NCBI RefSeq assembly: GCF_003858655.1
Contig: NZ_RQXV01000007.1
Location: 186,001 to 250,000 of the forward strand
Length of the DNA stretch: 64,000 bases
Origin: Amphritea balenae
GTDB taxonomy: Bacteria > Pseudomonadota > Gammaproteobacteria > Pseudomonadales > Balneatricaceae
Reading direction: 5' to 3'
Part shown: piece after piece, positions 60,801 to 62,953 of the stretch
Numbering within the stretch: position 1 is the stretch's first letter
How the letters are laid out: each line of letters starts with the position of its first letter
The notes under the pieces: generated by a model
The model's database searches: none
What the model was told of the DNA's origin: nothing
The model's input: the letters and a program-made list of their open reading frames with translations, nothing else
Position numbers and translations under genes: made by a program

Positions 60801-62916
60801 TACGAGCTTCTCGGGCAATGAAGGTGATGTTGTTGCGGGCGATCTTGATGCGACAGACGTTGAAGGCCTGACCGATAGCACCTATTTTACGATCAGCAGT
60901 CAGGGTAGTAACGGCACTGCAACCATTGATCCTGCCACCGGAACCTGGAGCTTTACCCCGACCAATGCTGACTGGTACGGTTCCGATAGTTTCGAGGTAA
61001 CCGTAACCGATGACCTCAACGGCACAACTACGCAGCTGATTAGCGTGACTCTGGCGAATGTCGACGATGCGGCGGTCATTACCGGCGATACCAGCTTCAA
61101 TGGCAATGAAGGAGCGGCTGTAATCGGTGATATTAACGCTACCGACGCAGACGGCCTGGCCGATAGCAGCTACTTTACCATCAGCAACCAGGGCTCCAGC
61201 GGTACTGCAGCGATTGATCCTGTGACCGGCGCCTGGACCTTTACCCCGACGGATGCCAATTGGTACGGTTCCGATAGTTTCGAGGTAACCGTAACTGATG
61301 ACCTCAACTGCACAACTACGCAGCTGATTAGCGTGACTTTGGCGAATGTCGATGATGCTGCTGTTATTACCGGCGACATCAGTAACTCAGGTAATGAAGG
61401 CGATGTAATAACTGGTGATCTTAATGCCACCGATGTTGAAGGCCTGACTGACAGCACTTACTTTACTGTTAGTAGTCAGGGTTCCAATGGAACTGCAGGT
61501 ATTGATCCTGAGACCGGAGCCTGGACTTATACCCCGACAGACGTTAACTGGTTTGGCAGTGACAGCTTTGAAGTCACCGTCACCGATGACCTGAACGGCA
61601 CCACCACCCAGTCGATCAGTGTTACATTGGCCAATGTGAATGATACGCCAGTTATTACGGGTGTTGATACCGGAGCGGTGACGGAAGATATTGATCCTGA
61701 TGGCGATGGTTTGCTTGAAGTCAGTGGAACCCTGAATATTACTGATATTGATGTCGGTGAGTCTTCATTTGTCGCCGAAACGGTTAACGGCAGCTATGGT
61801 GATCTGGTTATCGGTAATGCAGGTAACTGGAGTTACAGTGCCAATAACACTCAAGCTATGGTTCAGGGGCTGGATGTCACAGAAACCCTGATTGATACCC
61901 TTACCGTCACCAGTGCTGATGGAACAACTCATGATGTTGTGATTACCATAAACGGTGCAGAAGATACGCCTCGCTTTAATAGCACAGCACTGACCACCGT
62001 GGTTCAGGATAACTTGTATAGCTATAACATCATTACCTCAGATTCGGATGCTGTAGATACTTTGATGATCAGTGCTCCGACGCTGCCGGCCTGGCTTACC
62101 CTGATCGACAACGGTGATGGCACAGCGAGTCTTTATGGAACGCCTGGAACCTCTGAGATTGGTGTGCACAATGTGGTTGTACAGGTCAGTGATGGTGATA
62201 CTTTTAGAAATCAGGTGTTCAGTATCAGGGTATTTGATAATTCGGCAGTGACTCCTCAACCGGAGCCGCCTCAGATAATTCCCGTGCCTGAACCTGAGTC
62301 GGAGTATGAGTTACCATCTGAACCTGATTCGGAACCGGAAAGAGTGACTGTTGCCACGACAGCACCAGCATCGGTGGGTACGCCTGATAAGTCGGTTGAG
62401 CCTATCGAGGTTTATGATGTGGTATTGCAGGTACTGAATCCTGTGTTTGAGAATCAGCACGTGGAAAGAGAAGACAGCGATCTGTCTTCTGATCAGAATC
62501 AAATCCATGAACTGCTTTTGGCAAAACAAAACGATACTGCAACTGATCGGGTGATAGAGCATCTGCTAGCTCGTGATAGTGAGTCGGGGTTTGCCGCAGA
62601 GATGGAGCAGGTTGCGATCGACATGAAGGCATCAACGGATGCCGAACAGCGTAAGGATAAGATTTTCACTGAGTCACTTGCCGGGATATTTATGGCATTA
62701 ACGGTTGGCGTCTTCAGTACATTGTTACGCGGTAGTTCACTGCTTGCCAGTCTGTTGTTCTCATTACCATTCTGGAAATGGTTTGATCCTCTTCCAATTC
62801 TTGCAGCGGGTAAAAAGAAAAAAAAGCAGGCTGAACAAGCTGAAGCTGAATCAAAGTCCAGGTCCGAACAGGGTAAGGATGAAAGTCGAAACATAGATGA
62901 TCTTTTTGAACGATAG
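39832..62916 (+). CDS. Giant LEPR-XLL/DUF4347 tandem-repeat surface protein (7,694 aa)
   Basis: One uninterrupted 23-kb frame encodes a protein of roughly 0.8 MDa. In order: a basic N terminus with LEPRILLSAD (19-28), the LEPR-XLL motif of very large exported proteins; DUF4347 (about 89-255); seven delta-60 repeats; an Ig-like domain; seven more delta-60 repeats; a second near-identical Ig-like domain; a LamG-like domain (about 1384-1590); a cadherin domain (about 1594-1683) and a cadherin-like domain (to about 1800); 57 repeats of 96 residues (1804-7275); a VCBS domain; a putative Ig domain; a Pro/Glu linker; a hydrophobic segment (about 7617-7660) and a tail with KKKKK ending in IDDLFER. 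There are no RTX nonapeptides and no classical Sec signal. Only two cysteines are visible (C192 and C7160). It is probably an adhesin or biofilm filament held in the inner membrane; function is inferred. Confidence 0.88.
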   Translation: MSRKQPRKPLIDSPVIEGLEPRILLSADVPGIDVVTAESTQETPPSNTELLQSIETQQQNETNQVQQPEQNEGVEESVADAGTSTNTQLVIIDAAVQDYEQLISDIQNQSATETNIEIIVLDAQQDGIEQISSILAQRSELTAVHLISHGSDAQITLGSTVLTQDSLVDNSAAITQWAEAFADSGDLLVYGCNLAASEDGQLLLDQLAILTQADVAASDDQTGSTSLGGDWHLEYQTGEIETADLLASITEPQWQGVLPANTAPTFDIGTGGDGTTITPLSSKGDSAEAVAIQSDGKFVVAGPFQVTASQWGITRYHADGSLDTSFGSGGTVVTEIDFGDKVSEIIIQDDGKILVTGWTTSNGEKAFAIGRYNTDGSLDSSFDGDGIVITDVTAGDDFARAAVLQADGKILLAGQSGNDGSLVRYNIDGSLDTSFSGDGILQSGLAGVDLFETVALQTDGKILAGGSIESGADTVFLLLRYNADGTLDNTFGTAGQVTTGFGSGQETGYDIAIQPDGKIVFVGTAVGADAGDIGVARYNSDGSLDSSFGGDGTVAVDIGSSLNEGNAVALQDDGRIVVAGMTTGATNNEALVVRLNTDGTLDNSFASSGIYTQDVGTGDAALNDLVIRDNGNILAVGKAKDGIYNDQLVINLTGDGVVNTQFDPVSTVNSLDGNPTFIENDPAVVLDSDVQIFDAEMLNNFDGASLTLQRDGGANVEDLFSATGTLSALTQGSALMVGATNIGTVTTNSGGTLVLTFNASATNTLVNQTMQQIAYSNSNDVPPASVQINWDFNDGNSGTQGTGGALSGTGSTTVDVTAVNDVPDFMVGSGVVTSGNTVPSSFNSEFHTVIQPDGKIITVGTASNGGNYDYVVSRYNADGSLDTSFDGDGVAYIDFFGAKDRAYAVALQDDGKIVVTGKTWNSEFDLTVARLNVDGSLDTTFSTDGLIVLEPTVAGNSDLGNAVAIQADGKILVAGASGTDSAIIRFNADGSLDTSFSGDGVAVDTTSNFFSDIAVQSDGKIVVTGQKYQAGEKIFYVARFNTDGSLDNSFDSDGMQHIDIDNSNHDASKSLYLQPDGRIMVVGTVGAAGNLQWGFASLNADGSPDTSFSADGKQLAGMGYDDGLADLVFLNDGSFFVVGYVSNDTSSYVAIQKYLANGATDTSFNGDGFATITISSANSYATSVALQPDGKLVIAGYGETAGMIESFVARLDADGNTDTEFVYVNSLDGNPTYIENGSAVVLDADVEVRDPELSQADSFDGSTLTLVRDGGTNAEDLFSATGTLSALTQGSALMVGATNIGTVTTNSGGTLVLTFNALATNALVNQAMQQIAYSNSNDVPPASVQINWDFNDGNSGTQGTGGALSGTGSTTVDITPANDAPTDLITSGALSLNGASQGFQVPSLSLDTGGDYTVELEIKPATINPSGWSYTLVSENDSWNSNGFFLDVSNGRIAYNQYDSTVWQGGTGSAGGELVIDKWQTVTLTHTASGDVSIYLDGVQIASATGVPDPVDSTGTLSFLGFFNGDVREVRVFDNALSAAQVASGLTTQYVGAEPGLILLYDFSETSGNTVADSTASGHTGTLSNPENTNWVTVPEIAENSLTGAVVGYLSATDPDVVDTFTFSIINDPANNFEIVGNEIRVKAGATLDYESAQSHDITVRVTDAGGLTYDEVVTVQVEDINESPTVATNTGSTVAEGSTNNIITTAMLNEGDVDDAGAGLTYTVTTDVITGTLKLNGVAIGLNDTFTQADIDAGLLAYDHNGSQALSDSFDFSLADGGENGATAATGTFNFTVTNVDDPAVITGDTSYTGNEGDAVAGDLNATDVEGLTDSTYFTISSQGSNGIAAIDPATGAWTFTPTDSDWFGSDSFEVTVTDDLNGTTTQLISVTLANVDDASIITGDTSYSGNEGDVVAGDLNATDVEGLADNTYFTISSQGTNGTAAIDPATGAWTFTPTDSDWFGTDSFEVTVTDDLNGTTTQLISVTLANVDDASIITGDTSYSGNEGDVVAGDLNATDVEGLTDNTYFTISSQGTNGTAAIDPATGGWTFTPSDANWFGSDSFEVTVTDDLNGTTTQLISVTLANVDDASIITGDTSYSGNEGDVVAGDLNATDVEGLTDSTYFTISSQGSNGTAAIDSATGGWTFTPTDANWFGSDSFEVTVTDDLNGTTTQLISVTLANVDDAAVITGNTSYTGNEGDLVAGDLNATDVDGLTDSTYFTISSQGSNGTAAIDPATGGWTFTPTDVNWFGSDSFEVTVTDDLNGTTTQLISITLSNTDDLAVISGDISYTGNEGDVVVGDLNATDVDGLTDSTYFTIKNQATNGTASVDVATGAWSFTPTDANWHGSDNFTVTITDDLGGTTDQVISINLSNVDDSAVITGDTGYSGNEGDAVAGDLDATDVDGLTDSTYFTISSQGSNGTAAIDPATGAWTFIPTDANWFGSDSFEVTVTDDLNGTTTQLISVTLANVDDAAVITGDTSYIGNEGDVVNGDLNATDIDGLTDSTYFTISNQSSNGTAAIDPVTGGWTFTPTDANWFGSDSFEVTVTDDLNGTTTQLISITLSNTDDLAVITGDVSYTGNEGDVVAGDLNATDVDGLTDSSYFTIKTQSVNGTASIDAETGAWSFTPTDTNWFGSDSFTVTVTDDLGGTTDQVISINLSNVDDSAVITGDTGFTGNEGDVVNGDLNATDVDGLTDNTYFTIKTQATNGTASIDAETGAWNFAPTDANWHGSDSFTVTVTDDLGGTTDQLISINLSNVDDSAVISGDTGYSGIEGDVVSGDLNAADVDGLTDSTYFTISNQGSNGTAAIDPVTGGWTFTPTDINWHGSDSFTVTVTDDLGGTTDQVININLSNVDDSAAITGDIAYIGNEGDVVSGDLNATDVDGLTDSTYFTIKTQSANGTASIDAISGAWSFTQTDPNWFGSDSFTVTVTDDLGGTTDQVISINLSNGDDLSIITGDTSYTGNEGDAVAGDLNATDIEGLTDSTYFTIKIQSANGTASIDAETGAWSFTPTDANWHGSDSFTITVTDDLGGTTDQVVSINLSNVDDSAIISGDIGYTGNEGDVVSGDLNATDVDGLTDSSYFTIKTQSVNGTASIDAETGAWSFTPTDSNWHGSDSFTVTVTDDLGGTTDQVISINLSNTDDLAVITGDIAYAGNEGDVVAGDLNATDIDGLIDSTYFSIKTQSANGTASIDATTGVWSFTPTDSNWHGSDSFTVTVTDDLGGTTDQVISINLSNVDDSAVMSGDTGYSGIEGDTVIGDLNATDVDGLTDSSYFTIKNQAASGTASIDSETGAWSFTPTDTNWHGSDSFTVTVTDDLGGTTDQVISVNLSNVDDSAIITGDTGYTGNEGDAVTGDLNATDIDGLADTTYFSISSQGVNGTAAIDAISGAWSFTPSDANWFGSDSFTVTVTDDLGGTTDQMISINLSNLDDSAVITGDTGYTGNEGDTVAGDLNASDVEGLTDGTYFTIKTQSANGTANIDAVSGVWSFTPTDANWHGSDSFTVTVTDDLGGTTDQVIGINLSNVDDSAIVSGDTGYTGNEGDVVAGDLDAADVDGLTDSSYFTIKTQSANGTASIDAATGAWSFTPTDANWFGSDSFTVTITDDLGGTTDQVISINLSNVDDPSIITGDTGYSGNEGDVVAGDLNATDVEGLTDNTYFTISSQGGNGTAAIDPATGAWTFTPADANWFGSDSFEVTVTDDLNGTTTQLISVTLANVDDAAVITGDTSYTGNEGDVVAGDLNATDVEGLTDSTYFAVSSQGSNGSAVIDPATGAWTFTPTDANWFGSDSFEVTVTDDLNGTTTQLISVTLANVDDASIITGDTSYTGNEDDVVAGDLDATDVEGLTDNTYFTVSSQGSNGTAAIDPATGAWTFTPTDANWFGSDSFEVTVTDDLNGTTTQLISVTLANVDDASIISGDTSYTGNEGDVVAGDLDATDVEGLTDSTYFTISSQGTNGTAAIDPATGAWTFTPTDSDWFGSDSFEVTVTDDLNGATTQLISVTLSNIDDASIITGDTSYTGNEGDVVAGDLDATDVEGLTDSTYFAVSSQGSNGTAAIDPATGAWTFTPTDSDWFGSDSFEVTVTDDLNGTTTQLISVTLANVDDASIITGDTSYTGNEGDAVAGDLDATDVEGLTDSTYFAVSSQGTNGTAAIDPATGAWTFTPTDANWFGSDSFEVTVTDDLNGTTTQLISVTLANVDDASIITGDTSYTGNEGDAVAGDLDATDVEGLTDSTYFAVSSQGSNGTAAIDPATGAWTFTPSDANWFGSDSFEVTVTDDLNGTTTQLINVTLANVDDAAVITGDTSYTGMEGDAVAGDLNATDVEGLADSTYFTISSQGTNGTAAIDPATGAWTFTPTDANWFGSDSFEVTVTDDLNGTTTQLISITLANVDDAAVITGDTSYTGNEGDVVSGDLNAVDIDGLADNSYFSIKTQSANGTASIDATSGSWSFTPADPNWFGSDSFTVTVTDDLGGTTDQVISINLSNGDDLSIITGDIGYTGNEGDVVAGDLNATDVDGLADGTYFTVKTQSANGSASIDPITGAWSFTPTDANWHGSDSFTITVTDDLGGTTDQVISINLSNVDDSAIITGDTGYTGNEGDVVAGDLNATDVDGLTDSTYFSIKAQSANGIANIDAATGAWTFTPTDSNWHGSDSFTVTVTDDLGGTTDQVISINLSNVDDSAVITGDTSYSGNEGDVVDGDLNATDVEGLTDGTYFTISSQGANGTAAIDPTTGAWTFTPADANWFGSDSFEVTVTDDLNGTTTQLISVTLANVDDASIITGDTSYTGNEGDAVAGDLNASDVEGLTDNTYFTISSQGTNGTAAIDPVTGAWTFTPSDSNWFGSDSFEVTVTDDLNGTTTQLISVTLANVDDASVITGDTSYTGNEGDVVAGDLDATDVEGLTDNTYFAVSSQGTNGTAAIDPATGAWTFTPTDSDWFGSDSFEVTVTDDLNGTTTQLVSVTLANVDDASIITGDTSYSGNEGDAVAGDLDATDVEGLTDNTYFAVSSQGSNGTAAIDPATGAWIFTPTDANWFGSDSFEVTVTDDLNGTTTQLISVTLSNVDDASIITGDTSYSGNEGDVVAGDLDATDVEGLTDSSYFTISSQGSNGTAAIDPATGAWTFTPTDANWFGSDSFEVTVTDDLNGTTTQLISVTLANVDDASIITGDTSYSGNEGDVVAGDLNATDVEGLTDSTYFAISSQGANGTAAIDPATGAWTFTPTDANWFGSDSFEVTVTDDLNGTTTQLISVTLANVDDASIITGDTSYLGNEGDVVAGDLNATDVEGLTDSTYFTISSQGSNGTAVIDPATGSWTFTPTDTNWFGSDSFEVTVTDDLNGTTTQLISVTLANVDDASIITGDTSYSGNEGDAVAGDLGATDVEGLTDNTYFTISSQGTNGTAAIDPATGGWTFTPTDSDWFGSDSFEVTVTDDLNGTTTQLISVTLANVDDASIITGDTSYSGNEGDVVAGDLDATDVEGLTDNTYFAVSSQGSNGTAAIDPATGAWTFTPTDSDWFGSDSFEVTVTDDLNGTTTQLISITLNNADDLAVITGDVSYTGNEGDVVAGDLNATDVDGLTDSSYFTIKTQGLNGSASIDAVTGSWSFTPTDANWHGSDSFTVTVTDDLGGTTDQMISINLSNVDDSALITGDTAYNGNEGDAVSGDLDATDVDGLTDNSYFTIKSQGVNGSASIDAETGAWAFTPTDANWHGSDSFTVTVTDDLGGTTDQVVSINLSNLDDSAIISGDIGYSGIEGDTVTGDLNAADVDGLTDNTYFTINTQGTSGTANIDTATGAWSFTPTDANWHGSDSFTVTVTDDLGGTTDQVINISLSNVDDSAIITGDTGYSGNEGDTVAGDLNATDVDGLTDSTYFSIKNQPANGSASINAETGAWSFTPTDPNWFGSDSFTVSVTDDLGGTTDQVISINLSNGDDLSIITGDTSYTGNEGDMVAGDLNATDVEGLTDSTYFTIKTQSANGTANIDPATGGWSFTPADPNWFGSDSFTITVTDDLGGTTDQVISINLSNVDDSAIITGDTGYTGNEGDAVSGDLNATDVDGLTDSSYFTIKSQGLNGSASIDTATGAWSFTPTDPDWHGSDSFTVTVTDDLGGTTDRVISINLSNTDDLAIITGDIGYTGNEGDVVSGDLNATDIDGLNDSSYFTIKNQGLNGSASIDAATGVWSFTPTDSNWHGSDSFTVTVTDDLGGTTDQVISINLNNVDDSAIVSGDIGYSGTEGDIVSGDLNANDVDGLTDSSYFTIKNQAASGTASIDAATGAWSFTPTDTNWHGSDSFTVTVTDDLGGTTDQVINISLTNVDDSAIITGDTGYTGNEGDVVSGDLNATDIDGLTDNSYFSIKNQPANGTASIDAVTGGWNFTPTDPNWFGSDSFTVTVTDDLGGTTDQVISINLSNGDDLSIITGDIGYTGNEGDVVSGDLNATDVDGLIDGSYFTIKTQSTNGIASIDGTTGAWSFTPTDANWHGSDSFTVTVTDDLGGTTDQVISINLNNVDDSAVMSGDTGYTGSEGDVVSGDLNATDVDGLTDSTYFTIKSQGSNGSASIDAETGAWTFSPADPDWHGSDSFTITVTDDLGGTTDQVISISLSNVDDSAVITGDTSYTGVEGDIITGDLNATDADGLTDSTYFTIKTQGTNGSASIDAETGAWTFTPTDPDWHGSDNFTITVIDDLGGTTDQVVSVNLSNTDDLAIITGDNSYIGIEGDVVSGDLNATDVDGLTDSTYFTVKSQATNGTASIDAATGAWSFTPTDANWFGSDSFTITVTDDQGGTTDQVVSVNLSNIDDSAVITGDTSYIGNEGDTVAGDLNATDADGLTDSTYFAISTQGSSGTAAIDPVTGAWTFTPTDADWFGSDSFEVTVTDDLNGTTTQLISVTLANVDDASIITGDTSYTGNEGDAVAGDLDATDIEGLTDSTYFTISSQGSNGTTAIDPATGAWTFTPTDTNWFGSDSFEVTVTDDLNGTTTQLISVTLANVDDPSIITGDTSFSGNEGDVVAGDLDATDVEGLTDSTYFTISSQGSNGTATIDPATGTWSFTPTNADWYGSDSFEVTVTDDLNGTTTQLISVTLANVDDAAVITGDTSFNGNEGAAVIGDINATDADGLADSSYFTISNQGSSGTAAIDPVTGAWTFTPTDANWYGSDSFEVTVTDDLNCTTTQLISVTLANVDDAAVITGDISNSGNEGDVITGDLNATDVEGLTDSTYFTVSSQGSNGTAGIDPETGAWTYTPTDVNWFGSDSFEVTVTDDLNGTTTQSISVTLANVNDTPVITGVDTGAVTEDIDPDGDGLLEVSGTLNITDIDVGESSFVAETVNGSYGDLVIGNAGNWSYSANNTQAMVQGLDVTETLIDTLTVTSADGTTHDVVITINGAEDTPRFNSTALTTVVQDNLYSYNIITSDSDAVDTLMISAPTLPAWLTLIDNGDGTASLYGTPGTSEIGVHNVVVQVSDGDTFRNQVFSIRVFDNSAVTPQPEPPQIIPVPEPESEYELPSEPDSEPERVTVATTAPASVGTPDKSVEPIEVYDVVLQVLNPVFENQHVEREDSDLSSDQNQIHELLLAKQNDTATDRVIEHLLARDSESGFAAEMEQVAIDMKASTDAEQRKDKIFTESLAGIFMALTVGVFSTLLRGSSLLASLLFSLPFWKWFDPLPILAAGKKKKKQAEQAEAESKSRSEQGKDESRNIDDLFER
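40093..40600 (+). other. DUF4347 domain with candidate His/Cys dyad
   Basis: Inside the giant gene, residues about 89-255 match the DUF4347 family: LVIIDAAVQDYEQLI, then VHLISHGSD and LLVYGCNLAA, ending near LGGDWHLEY. H149 (codon 40276-40278) is followed by Gly and C192 (codon 40405-40407) is preceded by Gly, each after a run of hydrophobic residues, 43 residues apart. That is the arrangement of clan CD cysteine peptidases such as caspases and gingipains. Catalysis is inferred, not shown. Confidence 0.75.
40675..41820 (+). repeat. Delta-60 repeat block 1 (seven units)
   Basis: Seven units of about 55 residues follow the pattern DGKI-(V/L)-(V/A)-G ... RYN-DGSLD-SF. The first has SDGKFVVAGPF and the last DNGNILAVGKA. 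Seven such units suggest a seven-bladed beta propeller. This is the region just after DUF4347 and a G8 tract. Confidence 0.8.
41995..42276 (+). repeat. Long direct repeat, copy 1 (Ig-like domain)
   Basis: These 282 bp recur at 43669-43950, an offset of 1,674 bp (558 codons), with about eight mismatches by my count; the last 145 bp or so are identical. It encodes the end of an Ig-like domain (SATGTLSALTQGSALMVGA ... WDFNDGNSGTQG). Confidence 0.9.
42340..43490 (+). repeat. Delta-60 repeat block 2 (seven units)
   Basis: A second set of seven units runs from PDGKIITVGTA to PDGKLVIAGYG with the same RYNADGSLDTSF signature. It is diverged from block 1, unlike the nearly identical Ig-like domain that follows each block. 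Confidence 0.8.
43669..43950 (+). repeat. Long direct repeat, copy 2 (Ig-like domain)
   Basis: This is the second copy of the 282-bp element at 41995-42276. Together with the delta-60 blocks it shows that a module of propeller plus Ig-like domain was duplicated, and that its Ig-like end was duplicated later or kept alike by gene conversion. Confidence 0.9.
45241..61656 (+). repeat. 57 tandem repeats of exactly 288 bp (96 aa)
   Basis: Unit starts fall at 45241 + 288n for n = 0 to 56; every boundary I checked (including 45529, 45817, 46105, 46393, 50713, 52729, 53017, 56185, 60217 and 61369) is in register, so I find no indels. The unit runs ITGDTSYTGNEGD ... GDLNATDVEGL ... WTFTPTD-NWFGSDSF-VTVTDDL and ends NVDDA or NVDDS. 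Type A has SSQGSNGTAAIDPATG, WFGSDSFEVTV and DLNGTTTQLISVTL. Type B has KTQSANGTASIDAETG, often WHGSDSFTVTV, and DLGGTTDQVISINL. By my reading the order is A1-5, B6, A7-8, B9-19, A20-27, B28-30, A31-39, B40-52, A53-57. The units resemble cadherin-like "tandem-95" repeats. Confidence 0.95.
62680..62913 (+). other. C-terminal membrane segment and basic tail of the giant protein
   Basis: Residues about 7617-7660 are strongly hydrophobic (GIFMALTVGVFSTLL, then SLLASLLFSLPFWKWFDPL), followed by GKKKKKQ and a charged tail. By the positive-inside rule the tail is cytoplasmic, so the C terminus should be anchored in the inner membrane as one or two helices. A type I secretion signal is not seen here. 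Confidence 0.7.
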
Positions 62917-62953
62917 GTTAGTTATTAATGATTAGTTACACAGGGTAAATTCA

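Noticed and set aside
45241-61656. CRISPR array or other non-coding repeat
   Set aside because: Units are contiguous, 288 bp long, lack spacers and keep a single open frame across the array.
39832-62916. LapA/RTX-type adhesin secreted by a type I system
   Set aside because: No GGxGxD nonapeptides, no C-terminal secretion signal and no ABC transporter are seen; the C terminus is a membrane segment with a basic tail instead.
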